Below, piece by piece: positions 6,916 to 13,938 of a DNA stretch of 17,109 nucleotides. A model generated the notes under the pieces. The model was not told the origin of the DNA. It did not search any database and saw nothing but the letters and a program-made list of their open reading frames with translations. Source of the stretch: Sulfurovum sp. (GTDB taxonomy: Bacteria; Campylobacterota; Campylobacteria; Campylobacterales; Sulfurovaceae); assembly GCA_027029065.1 (NCBI GenBank), contig JALVGO010000235.1, forward strand, positions 7,068 to 24,176. The letters are read 5' to 3'. Numbering within the stretch: position 1 is the first letter of the stretch; the number at the start of each line of letters is the position of its first letter. The position numbers and the translations under genes are program-made.

Positions 6916-8982
6916 ATGAAAGCAATACTCAACACTCTCAACCCTGCGCAGCGCGAAGCGGTTGAACACATAGACGGTGCCATGCTGATCCTTGCAGGCG
7001 CGGGAAGCGGAAAGACAAAAACTTTGACAACCCGTCTGGCATACCTTGTCGGAGAGGTCGGCATTGATCCCGCAAATACCCTGACACTGACCTTTACCAA
7101 CAAAGCGGCAGCCGAGATGCGGGAACGTGCACTCAAGCTGATGCCACAAAAAGTCTCCTACCCGCCGCTGCTCTGTACCTTCCATAAGTTCGGACTGCTC
7201 TTTTTAAAGTTTCACATAGAAAAGCTCGGCCGCGACAACCGCTTTGTTATTATCGACAGCGATGACAAAAAGAGACTGCTGCGTACCATTGCCAAAGAGC
7301 TCAAGATCGACCTGAACCTCTCTTTTATCGCCTCTGAGATCTCCAAATACAAAAACTCCCTGCTCACCCCCGAAGTGGTCATTGCCAAAGCGGAACTGCC
7401 CGACTATAAAAAGGTCGCTTCGATCTATGAGAAGTATCAGGAGAACATTGTCGAGAACAATCTGGTCGATTTTGATGACCTGCTGATGCTCACCTATCAG
7501 ATACTCGAAAGCAACGACGACCTCAGACGGGAGACCAGCAACCGCTACAGATACATCATGGTCGATGAGTATCAGGATACCAACGAACTGCAGTTCAGGC
7601 TGCTTGAGCTGCTCGCCAGCGAACATGAAAACCTCTGCGTAGTCGGTGATGATGACCAGAGTATCTACGGCTGGCGCGGTGCGAACATACGCAATATCCT
7701 TGAGTTTGCCGACAACTTCAAACAGTGCAAAACCGTCAAGCTTGAGACCAACTACCGCTCGACCGATCCCATTCTCAAAGCAGCGAACAGTCTGATTGAA
7801 CACAATTCACAGCGCCTTGGCAAGAAGCTCGTCTCCGCCAAAGGTGACGGCCCGGAGATAAAACTGCTCCACTCTCTGGATGAATCGATGGAAGCAAAAG
7901 CGATAGCCCACCAGATCCATGACCTGCTTGATCAGGGAGTCGATCCAGACGAGATCGCCGTACTCTACCGTATCAATGCCCTTTCACGTTCTTTGGAAGA
8001 GGGTTTTGCCAAAGAGGGGCTCAACTTCAAACTCATCGGTGGTATGCGCTTCTATGAGCGTGCAGAGATCAAAGATATCATCTCCTATTTCCGCGTACTC
8101 GCCAACCCTCACGATGACTTCTCCCTGCTTCGCATCATCAACAAACCCAAACGAGGCATTGGCAAAGCCTCCATTGAAAAGCTGCAAAAAGCGGCATTTG
8201 AACAGCAGCTTTCACTCTATGAGTACATTGAACAGAGTGTAGAGGGGAAAGTACCGATGGTACTTAGCAAAAAGGTCGCTTCCGCTCTGGCACAGCTTGT
8301 TGAAGACATCAGAACACTGCAGCATGAAATCACACATGACCTTGGCAACTTCATTACCCTTTTTGAGGAGCGTATCAAGCTCAAAGACCACTATGCGGCA
8401 ATGGTAGACGGCTTTGAGCGCATCATGAACATCGACGAGTTCTACGGATACTTCAGGGATGCCGTCAGCAAAAACCCGGAACTCACCCTCGATGAGTTCC
8501 TCAACGACATCTCACTGCAGAGCGATCAGGACCAGATAGAGGAGAATGCCATTACTATTATGAGTATCCATGCCGCCAAAGGGCTGGAGTTTGAGCATCT
8601 TTTCGTTATTGGGCTTGAAGAGGAGTTCTTTCCTCTGCTTGGAGAAGGCTGCAATATGGAAGAGGAGCGGCGGCTGGGCTATGTCGCCATCACCCGTGCC
8701 AAAAGCGATCTGACACTCTGCTATGTTGACAGCCGTTTCTACAAAGGTAGAAGAAAAATGATCGACAAAAGCCGCTTCCTTGGTGAAGCAGGACTCATAC
8801 AGGATGCCTCACTCAAGATCACCAAACAGGCAGCCTTCAAAAAGGGTGACCTTGTCAAACACAAGATATTCGGCATCGGCCGTGTACAAGCCGCCAACAA
8901 ATCGGGTAAAGAGTACAAACTCCTCATCAACTTCGGCGGAAACAAAAAAGAGATACTCAGTTCGTTTGTGCAGGCAATCTAA
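6916..8982 (+). CDS. uvrD: UvrD/Rep/PcrA-type DNA helicase
   Basis: A superfamily 1A 3'-to-5' helicase of 688 aa that unwinds DNA in repair and removes proteins from DNA. Motifs in order: LNPAQREAV (Q motif), Walker A AGAGSGKT (Lys33), TLTFTNKAAAEMRER (Ia), VDEYQDTN (II), VGDDDQSIYGWRGA (III), ETNYRST (IV), MSIHAAKGLEFEHLFVIGLE (V) and YVAITRAK (VI). The last 50 residues (FKKGDLVKHKIFGIGRVQ…) look like the Tudor-like C-terminal domain through which PcrA/UvrD contacts RNA polymerase. AGGAG precedes the ATG by 13 bases, which is somewhat far. It heads the truB–ispE group. Confidence 0.96.
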   Translation: MKAILNTLNPAQREAVEHIDGAMLILAGAGSGKTKTLTTRLAYLVGEVGIDPANTLTLTFTNKAAAEMRERALKLMPQKVSYPPLLCTFHKFGLLFLKFHIEKLGRDNRFVIIDSDDKKRLLRTIAKELKIDLNLSFIASEISKYKNSLLTPEVVIAKAELPDYKKVASIYEKYQENIVENNLVDFDDLLMLTYQILESNDDLRRETSNRYRYIMVDEYQDTNELQFRLLELLASEHENLCVVGDDDQSIYGWRGANIRNILEFADNFKQCKTVKLETNYRSTDPILKAANSLIEHNSQRLGKKLVSAKGDGPEIKLLHSLDESMEAKAIAHQIHDLLDQGVDPDEIAVLYRINALSRSLEEGFAKEGLNFKLIGGMRFYERAEIKDIISYFRVLANPHDDFSLLRIINKPKRGIGKASIEKLQKAAFEQQLSLYEYIEQSVEGKVPMVLSKKVASALAQLVEDIRTLQHEITHDLGNFITLFEERIKLKDHYAAMVDGFERIMNIDEFYGYFRDAVSKNPELTLDEFLNDISLQSDQDQIEENAITIMSIHAAKGLEFEHLFVIGLEEEFFPLLGEGCNMEEERRLGYVAITRAKSDLTLCYVDSRFYKGRRKMIDKSRFLGEAGLIQDASLKITKQAAFKKGDLVKHKIFGIGRVQAANKSGKEYKLLINFGGNKKEILSSFVQAI

Positions 8983-8984
8983 CT

Positions 8985-9054
8985 GAATGAGGAATGAGGA
9001 ATGCGCCCGAACGAAGTGACAAGTACCCTTGGGGTGAGGAATGAGGAATTGAGG
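8985..9054 (+). repeat. GAGGAAT heptamer repeats, two short blocks
   Basis: The 15-base TGAGGAATGAGGAAT occurs at 8988–9002 and again at 9035–9049, with partial units on either side. The two blocks flank a spacer with ACCC-TTG-GGGT (a 4-bp stem). They lie directly after the uvrD stop. Confidence 0.85.
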
Positions 9055-9055
9055 T

Positions 9056-9103
9056 TTGCATTGCTTCACAATGCTTCCGTTCATATAGAAGTTTTCCGCA
9101 AGG
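9056..9103 (+). other. Rest of the uvrD–truB gap: small inverted repeats
   Basis: GCATTG-CTTCA-CAATGC (6-bp arms) and TTTCC-GCAA-GGAAA (5-bp stem with a GNRA loop) lie between the two heptamer tracts. The whole 191-base gap appears to be repeats rather than coding sequence. Confidence 0.5.
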
Positions 9104-9116
9104 AAAGCATACCACA

Positions 9117-9147
9117 ACTCTTCACTCTTCACTCTTCACTCTTCACT
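9117..9147 (+). repeat. 7-bp tandem repeat (ACTCTTC) x4 upstream of truB
   Basis: Four perfect units run from 9117 to 9144, plus ACT. The tract ends two bases before the hairpin that holds the truB ribosome binding site. Confidence 0.95.
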
Positions 9148-9149
9148 AA

Positions 9150-9170
9150 AAATTCTCCCATGGAGAATTT
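9150..9170 (+). promoter_or_regulatory. Hairpin burying the truB ribosome binding site
   Basis: AAATTCTCC (9150–9158), loop CAT, and GGAGAATTT (9162–9170) form a perfect 9-bp stem. The only Shine–Dalgarno of truB, GGAG (9162–9165), is in the 3' arm, eight bases before the TTG start. When folded it would block initiation. Confidence 0.75.
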
Positions 9171-9173
9171 GCA

Positions 9174-10004
9174 TTGAACAGATTATTCGTCGTTAACAAA
9201 CCCATCTTCGTCAGCTCCAACCGTTATATGGGGTATGTCAAGCGCAAGTACAACACCAAAAAGGTTGGTTTCTCCGGTACGCTTGACCCCTTTGCTACAG
9301 GGTGCCTCATTGTCGCCACAGGACAATACACCAAACTCTTTCAGTACCTTGACAAAACACCCAAGACCTACCGTGCCACGCTCTGGCTGGGTGCAAACTC
9401 TCCCAGTCTGGACATCGAAAATGTAGACACCATTCAAGAGGTAGCCCCCTTTGACAAAGAAGAGATTGCCGATGCCATCATGTCGCTTCAAGGTGAACTT
9501 ACCTACTATCCACCAAAGTTCTGTGCCAAAAAGATAGACGGCAAGCGCGCCTACGAGCTGATGCGCGAGGGTAAAGAGGTAGCACTCAAAACCATCACGT
9601 CAACCATTCATACCATCAAACTCCTACACTACAACCACCCCTTTGTCCATTTTGAAGCGACTGTCAGCGAAGGTACCTACATCCGAAGTCTTGGTGCACT
9701 CATTGCCGACAGACTCGGTGTCGATGCCACACTCAGTTCACTGCACCGTGTCTGTGAGGGGAAGTTTCATTTCGACAATGAAAAAGCACTCAACCCCTTT
9801 GAACACCTTGCCATACCAAGCAATACCTACACCGGAGATGAAAGCTATCTGGAACTTGGCAAAAAGCTCTCACTTGACTATTTCCAAACCAAAGAGGACG
9901 GCACCTATCTTGTAGAGACCAAAAACTTCTACAGTATCATCGAAATTGCAGAGGGCACCATAACCTACAAACTCAACCGCTTAGAAAAACCAAAGGAGTT
10001 ATAG
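9174..10004 (+). CDS. truB: tRNA pseudouridine-55 synthase TruB
   Basis: TruB makes pseudouridine 55 in the T-loop of tRNAs. The 276-aa protein shows LFVVNKPIFVSSN, the catalytic aspartate in GFSGTLDPFATGCLIV (Asp38), KTYRATLWLG and the later EGTYIRSLGALIADRLG. The start is TTG at 9174: GGAG is eight bases upstream and the reading frame begins with MNRLFVVNKP, as the family does; no in-frame ATG is nearby. The rare start and the hairpin over the Shine–Dalgarno suggest low or controlled translation. It sits between uvrD and ispE as in other Campylobacterota. Confidence 0.94.
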   Translation: MNRLFVVNKPIFVSSNRYMGYVKRKYNTKKVGFSGTLDPFATGCLIVATGQYTKLFQYLDKTPKTYRATLWLGANSPSLDIENVDTIQEVAPFDKEEIADAIMSLQGELTYYPPKFCAKKIDGKRAYELMREGKEVALKTITSTIHTIKLLHYNHPFVHFEATVSEGTYIRSLGALIADRLGVDATLSSLHRVCEGKFHFDNEKALNPFEHLAIPSNTYTGDESYLELGKKLSLDYFQTKEDGTYLVETKNFYSIIEIAEGTITYKLNRLEKPKEL

Positions 10005-10070
10005 ATGTACCCTATCTACCCGCTACCCGCTACCCGCTACCCGCTCTTTCATAAGGCGGCTGCCCTATGA
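10005..10070 (+). CDS. 21-codon leader ORF at the expected csrA position
   Basis: An ATG directly after the truB stop has a strong AGGAG six bases upstream (9994–9998). The ORF reads MYPIYPLPATRYPL…KAAAL and ends in a TGA that overlaps the ispE ATG (ATGA, 10067–10070), which suggests translational coupling. Most of it is encoded by the CTACCCG heptamer tract. In C. jejuni and H. pylori csrA lies directly before ispE; here its ribosome binding site and start may survive with the gene body replaced. Whether a peptide is made is unknown. Confidence 0.45.
   Translation: MYPIYPLPATRYPLFHKAAAL
10016..10045 (+). repeat. 7-bp tandem repeat (CTACCCG) x4 between truB and ispE
   Basis: Four perfect units run from 10016 to 10043, then CT. 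The tract is inside the leader ORF. One unit more or less would move its stop either to TAA at 10052–10054 or into the ispE coding region. Confidence 0.95.
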
Positions 10071-10837
10071 AAATCCACGCCCATGCAAAAGTCAATATCT
10101 TCCTGAAGATCACCGGACATGAGAACGGCTACCATACCCTTCTGTCCCGTTTTATGCGTGTTGAAGAGCTTTACGATACCATCTCTTTTGTTCCGGGCAG
10201 TTTTGAGCGTTTTACCATTGAGGGGTGTGACGGTGTGCCAAGAGAGTCCAACACCATCTACAAAGCCTTTGTCATGCTCAATAAGCATATAGAAAACCCT
10301 ATGCTGCTGCACTTTTTCTACAACCACAAAGTAGTTGTCGAAAAACGCATCCCCTCACAGGCTGGTTTGGGTGGCGGCAGCTCCGATGCGGCAGCCTTTA
10401 TGCGTCTTGCCAACGAAGTGTGCAACCTCAAGATCCCCACATCCACACTTGCCGAAATAGGCAGCAGTGTCGGTGCGGATCTGCCCTTTTTCATCCACAA
10501 CTACCCCTCTGCCAATGTTTCGGGCTTTGGTGAGATTGTCGAACCGTTCGAGGAGGCACCGCTGGCACTGGAACTCTTTACACCCAATATCGGGTGCGAT
10601 ACGGCAGTGGTCTACAAAACCTTCAAAGAGAAGCTGTTTGATACGATTACCCCGTGCAGTTTTATGGGGTGGGAGAAGTACAAAAGCAGTGAACTGCTTG
10701 ATCTTATAGGCGATCCGCTCATGCTCAACGACCTCTATGCCGCAGCACGTATCGCCTACCCTGAACTTGAAAGAGTCGCACCTGAGGGGTGGTTCTTTTC
10801 AGGCAGCGGGAGTACCTTTTTCAGACCAAAATCTTAG
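10067..10837 (+). CDS. ispE: 4-(cytidine 5'-diphospho)-2-C-methylerythritol kinase IspE
   Basis: IspE phosphorylates CDP-methylerythritol in the MEP isoprenoid pathway. The 256-aa GHMP kinase begins HAHAKVNIFLKITG with the conserved lysine, has the ATP loop PSQAGLGGGSSDAAAF (about residues 96–111) and ends with FFSGSGSTFF. ATG at 10067 overlaps the stop of the leader ORF. AAGG lies at 10053–10056, so it can initiate alone, perhaps weakly. The 3' end overlaps the convergent gene by 4 bases. Confidence 0.95.
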   Translation: MKIHAHAKVNIFLKITGHENGYHTLLSRFMRVEELYDTISFVPGSFERFTIEGCDGVPRESNTIYKAFVMLNKHIENPMLLHFFYNHKVVVEKRIPSQAGLGGGSSDAAAFMRLANEVCNLKIPTSTLAEIGSSVGADLPFFIHNYPSANVSGFGEIVEPFEEAPLALELFTPNIGCDTAVVYKTFKEKLFDTITPCSFMGWEKYKSSELLDLIGDPLMLNDLYAAARIAYPELERVAPEGWFFSGSGSTFFRPKS

Positions 10838-11415
10838 TGCTCTGCGGCATTTGCCATGATCTGCTTACGAATCTGTGCCGGGCTTGTCTCACTTTGTGCA
10901 TCGAGCTCTCCGATAAGGTCTTTTCGGATATACACCGTCAGTTTCGCCAACGCTTCTGAAAGCATATCTTCGTCCTGTTCACTCACATGTTTGTCTTTGG
11001 CAACCTTCTGATGAAACACCTGTAAAAAACGCTGATACTCCTGAAGGACTGCGGGAGAGGCGACGATCGCCAGACGGTGGGTATGAAACTGCAGCTGGGT
11101 CAATGCATCTTCTGTAATATCCCGCTGCAATACGATCGATTCGATACGGTCAATGAGATCCTGATAGGTCTGGGTTTTCATCTCGATGAACTTGATACTC
11201 TGCTCTTTTTCAAGCTCTACCGAGGTTTGCTTGTTCAGCAGCATTGCCGTAATGAGGATGGTTGCCAGTGTACCGAGAATCACAAGGATGATCTCCTGTG
11301 TAAAAGGCATCTTGTCCGACATGTGGTAGGCAAGCCTCAAAAAGAAATAGCCTCCGACAAACAGAATGATACTCAGCAGCATCAGGACAATATTGTGTTT
11401 TACCGATTTATCCAT
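10834..11415 (-). CDS. Two-TM hypothetical protein with helical cytosolic domain
   Basis: I do not recognise a named family. The 193-aa protein has two membrane segments near the N terminus (about 8–28, IVLMLLSIILFVGGYFFL; about 42–60, IILVILGTLATILITAMLL). A helical, charged domain of about 130 residues follows (EKEQSIKFIEMKTQTYQDLI… and LAKLTVYIRKDLIGELDAQ). AAAGG lies six bases before the ATG. Its start is 27 bases from the 161-bp MITE-like element, so its promoter must lie in or beyond that element. It is convergent with ispE and divergent from the XRE gene. Confidence 0.85.
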   Translation of the reverse strand: MDKSVKHNIVLMLLSIILFVGGYFFLRLAYHMSDKMPFTQEIILVILGTLATILITAMLLNKQTSVELEKEQSIKFIEMKTQTYQDLIDRIESIVLQRDITEDALTQLQFHTHRLAIVASPAVLQEYQRFLQVFHQKVAKDKHVSEQDEDMLSEALAKLTVYIRKDLIGELDAQSETSPAQIRKQIMANAAEH

Positions 11416-11442
11416 AAAAAACCTTTATCCCTTTCTCTTTTT

Positions 11443-11603
11443 CCCAAATCTCGAAATAGGATTCTTTGAATTTGCGTTATGCTCGTATTTACGGGGTTTG
11501 CAGAAAACTTGAGTCGCACCCGTAGGTTCGGCGATGGTTTTATGCGAAGTCCGTGAATGCGATGATGATGCAAAAGTCATGAATTTCTATTTCGAGATTT
11601 GGG
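11443..11603. mobile_element. 161-bp MITE-like element
   Basis: The ends CCCAAATCTCGAAATAG (11443–11459) and its exact reverse complement (11587–11603) are 17-bp terminal inverted repeats. Inside each, after one or two bases, comes ATTC-N6-TTTGC, so the homology extends to about 33 bases. TTTTT flanks both sides (11438–11442, 11604–11608) and could be a target duplication, though it is low-complexity. There is no ORF inside, and the size and structure fit a non-autonomous element. It occupies most of the promoter region between two divergent genes. Confidence 0.75.
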
Positions 11604-11697
11604 TTTTTACGTTATATGATTGCAAGATGATGTTATGGTATCATACTCTATGTCAAGCGGAGATGACAAACCGTATATAAAATGGGGAGAAAGCAAA

Positions 11698-12624
11698 ATG
11701 GAATTTGCCGCTTATCTGAGAAGATGCCGTGAAGCGATCGGACTGACACAGGAAGCACTTGTATCTGAGCTTTACCGCTTCGATACCGAACACTTTGGAG
11801 GACTGGAGACTGTTACACTCAGCCGATGGGAACGCGGCAGTACAACACCGCACCTCTCCAGACAGGTAAGTGTCTTGAAGTATTTTCAGCAGCAGACACA
11901 TATCGCACTCCCCTGCCTTGACCGCTACAGCCATGATGAAGTCGAACAGATGATCTGTGAAACGGGTATGCACAACCTGCTTGGCAGAAGCAAAAAGCTG
12001 ATCCTCGACTTTCCGTCAAAAATGATCGGGGCGGATGAACTGCTTGTAAAACAGCTTAGAGAAAGCAGTGCACTTGACATTGTGGTTGATATTCACATGG
12101 CAATAGACAAAGGATTCCATCACAAGTTCAAAGAGATACCTGCTAAACAGATACGCGCATGGGCACTGCACCCCTCCAACACTTTCCTTGTATGTCACTA
12201 CAAAAAACAGTTCTTTGGACTCCACTTTACACTAAGACTTAAACCTGAAATATTTGAGAAGATCATGTCACGGGAGATGACGGAAAAAGAGCTGACACTG
12301 GATGATTTTGCATCCTTTGAAGAAGCAGGGTCAAACTATGTCATCTCCTTCTTCTCCATGAATGACAAGGCTGCCACACTGCTTTTTATCCGATCATACG
12401 CACACCTGATAGCCAATCAGAAAGTGATAGAGGAGATCGGTACTTCTGTAATCATGGAAGATGCTGTCAAACTGCTCAAAAATATGAAACTCTCACTTTA
12501 CAAAGAGCTTCCCTACAATGAAACACATACACTCAAGATGTATCGTGAGAAGATTGACGCATTTCTTGCCTCCGAGTATGTTCTGAAGATGATTTTGTCG
12601 GAGAAAAACTGCCCTGAAAGATAG
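11698..12624 (+). CDS. XRE-type regulator with GNAT-like C-terminal domain
   Basis: The 308-aa protein starts with an XRE helix-turn-helix (about 1–70: MEFAAYLRRCREAIGLTQEA, then VTLSRWERGSTTPHLSRQV). The other 230 residues look like an acetyltransferase (GNAT) fold: a candidate central-strand region AWALHPSNTFLVCHYKKQF-FGLHF, then SNYVISFFSMNDKAATLLF and a late helix–strand section. The usual Q/RxxGxG/A acetyl-CoA loop is not obvious, so it may be a ligand sensor rather than an enzyme. The ATG at 11698 is chosen for GGGGAGA seven to nine bases upstream; in-frame starts at 11620 (TTG), 11635 and 11650 (ATG) are possible but lack a good ribosome binding site. The end overlaps an opposing ORF by 92 bases. 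Confidence 0.82.
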   Translation: MEFAAYLRRCREAIGLTQEALVSELYRFDTEHFGGLETVTLSRWERGSTTPHLSRQVSVLKYFQQQTHIALPCLDRYSHDEVEQMICETGMHNLLGRSKKLILDFPSKMIGADELLVKQLRESSALDIVVDIHMAIDKGFHHKFKEIPAKQIRAWALHPSNTFLVCHYKKQFFGLHFTLRLKPEIFEKIMSREMTEKELTLDDFASFEEAGSNYVISFFSMNDKAATLLFIRSYAHLIANQKVIEEIGTSVIMEDAVKLLKNMKLSLYKELPYNETHTLKMYREKIDAFLASEYVLKMILSEKNCPER

Positions 12625-12793
12625 CCATCTCCACTTCTCCAATAGACTTGTCTATGGGTCTGATCGCCTCAAGGTATGCCGTTTCATAAATCACCTCTCT
12701 GCAATATAGGCTGTACTGTTCTTCCAACGCTGCATGCAGCCTTTGCAGTGTAGCTTCCCATTTATAAACAGGCTCTGACATTTTCTCTTTCAT
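12533..12793 (-). CDS. Small helical hypothetical protein
   Basis: The frame encodes 86 aa. The first 60 residues are charged and helical (YKWEATLQRLHAALEEQYSL, then REVIYETAYLEAIRPIDK). The last 25–30 are Ser/Arg-rich (SFSPTKSSSEHTRRQEM) and come from bases antisense to the XRE gene, so this tail looks like read-through of a lost stop. AAGGGAG lies just before the ATG, which supports translation; a second ATG four codons later is also possible. I do not recognise the family. Confidence 0.5.
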   Translation of the reverse strand: MKEKMSEPVYKWEATLQRLHAALEEQYSLYCREVIYETAYLEAIRPIDKSIGEVEMAIFQGSFSPTKSSSEHTRRQEMRQSSHDTS

Positions 12794-12962
12794 ATGCTCC
12801 CTTTATCTCTCGTGATACCGTTACAGTTTCAGTGTGCATGAAAAAGATATCCAAGTTGGGAACAATAGCATATATAACAAGGGGGAATAAGGGCATTTTG
12901 GTAGTTCTTTTTTTATGAAAATGCCTACCTGCTACATAGGCACAGTTTTTATAGAAGCATCG
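12794..12962. other. Non-coding gap with one inverted repeat
   Basis: This gap lies upstream of the small - strand gene and downstream of hsp20. GGCATTTT (12892–12899) and AAAATGCC (12918–12925) form an 8-bp inverted repeat with an 18-base loop. I see no convincing promoter, RNA gene or ORF in the rest. Confidence 0.4.
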
Positions 12963-12985
12963 GACACAGGCAAACTGCCTGCACC
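12963..12985 (-). terminator. Hairpin after the hsp20 pair
   Basis: Four bases after the second hsp20 stop, the - strand has CAGGCA-GTT-TGCCTG. Four further pairs, three of them G·U, extend it to 10 bp. No T-run follows, so it may be an mRNA-stabilising 3' hairpin or a Rho-assisted end rather than a standard terminator. Confidence 0.4.
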
Positions 12986-12988
12986 GTT

Positions 12989-13414
12989 TTATTTGACTGC
13001 AATGCTTTTGGCTTTGCGTGACTCCTCTTTTTCAAGGGTGATATAGAGTCTTCCGTCTTCAAAGTGGGCATCGATCTTCTCTTTGTCAATGCCTTCAGGC
13101 AGGACAAAACTTCTGGAGATGAGCCCAAAGTTGCTTTCACAGAGGTAGTAATCCTCTTTTTTCACTTCATTTTTCATCTTTCTGACCGCCTTGACAGTCA
13201 AGATGTTGTCTTCGATCTGAAGCTCTATGTCCTCTTTTTTGACACCGGGCAGGTCGATCTCTATTGCAAAACCGTCACTGCCTTTTTTTGCCAGGTTTGC
13301 AAACGGAAGATGGCTTGCAACGTTGGCAAAAGTCTCTTTGGCTACCTCTAAGCCTTTTTCTACTTTTTCCTCAACAGTGTTGGCTACCTCTTTTGCAGTT
13401 TTTGCTACATCCAT
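12989..13414 (-). CDS. Small heat shock protein, Hsp20 family (second copy)
   Basis: An ATP-independent holdase of 141 aa. The alpha-crystallin domain runs from about residue 45 (GFAIEIDLPGVKKEDIELQI, then SNFGLISRSFVLPEGID and GRLYITLEKEE). The C-terminal IxI-like motif is degenerate (SIAVK). The N-terminal 40 residues are unlike those of the first copy: a charged amphipathic helix (VANTVEEKVEKGLEVAKETF). The start has AAAGGAGG seven bases upstream. It lies 21 bases after the first hsp20 and is surely cotranscribed with it. The different N termini suggest that the two form different or mixed oligomers. Confidence 0.93.
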   Translation of the reverse strand: MDVAKTAKEVANTVEEKVEKGLEVAKETFANVASHLPFANLAKKGSDGFAIEIDLPGVKKEDIELQIEDNILTVKAVRKMKNEVKKEDYYLCESNFGLISRSFVLPEGIDKEKIDAHFEDGRLYITLEKEESRKAKSIAVK

Positions 13415-13435
13415 TTCAAACCTCCTTTGCTTTGC

Positions 13436-13882
13436 TTACTTGATTTCAATCTTGCGTGGTTTGTTCTCTTCCTCTTTGAGTTTTGGAATGACCACTTCAA
13501 GCACACCATCTTTGCTCTCTGCCTGAATCTTCTCTACATCGACCTTCTCAGGCAGGGTAAAGCTTCGGCTGAACTTGCCGTAGCGGCTCTCTACTTTATA
13601 GTAGTCATCCTCTTTTACCTCATCTTTGTACTTGCGCTCACCAGAGATGGTCAGTACATTGTCCTCTGTGGTGATCTCGATATCCTCTTTCTTGATACCG
13701 GGCAGATCCACCTCGATATAGTAGGCATCGTCACTCTCTCTTGTATTTACAGAGGGAACGAAAGAGGCAAGATTGCTCTCCTCTTTGACTGCCGGATCGA
13801 ACTGGTTCATCAAAGAGTGAAGTACCTCGAAACCTTTTCTGATATCCGGATCACTGTAAGGGTTGTAGCGTGTTACTAACAT
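13436..13882 (-). CDS. Small heat shock protein, Hsp20 family (first copy)
   Basis: The 148-aa protein is a typical class A-like Hsp20. It has an N-terminal arm (NPYSDPDIRKGFEVLHSLMN), an alpha-crystallin domain from about residue 45 (AYYIEVDLPGIKKEDIEITT, SRYGKFSRSFTLPEKVD, GVLEVVIPK) and the C-terminal IxI anchor as KIEIK. AAAAGGAGTC precedes the ATG. Upstream are a perfect TATAAT on the - strand (13917–13912) and a dyad matching the one before yfdX, so this gene probably has its own regulated promoter in the 73-base gap after yfdX. Confidence 0.96.
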   Translation of the reverse strand: MLVTRYNPYSDPDIRKGFEVLHSLMNQFDPAVKEESNLASFVPSVNTRESDDAYYIEVDLPGIKKEDIEITTEDNVLTISGERKYKDEVKEDDYYKVESRYGKFSRSFTLPEKVDVEKIQAESKDGVLEVVIPKLKEEENKPRKIEIK

Positions 13883-13911
13883 CTTCGACTCCTTTTGCTT
13901 TCTTTTTTCTT

Positions 13912-13917
13912 ATTATA
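13912..13917 (-). promoter_or_regulatory. -10 box of the hsp20 pair
   Basis: TATAAT on the - strand, 30 bases upstream of the hsp20 ATG. The would-be -35 (13940–13935, ATGCCA) is poor and abuts the dyad, as in activator-dependent promoters. Confidence 0.65.
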
Positions 13918-13938
13918 GACCATAGCACACCTTTTGGC

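Noticed and set aside
12915..13030. Short + strand ORF across the end of hsp20
   Set aside because: There is no ribosome binding site, and it overlaps the hsp20 3' end in antisense.
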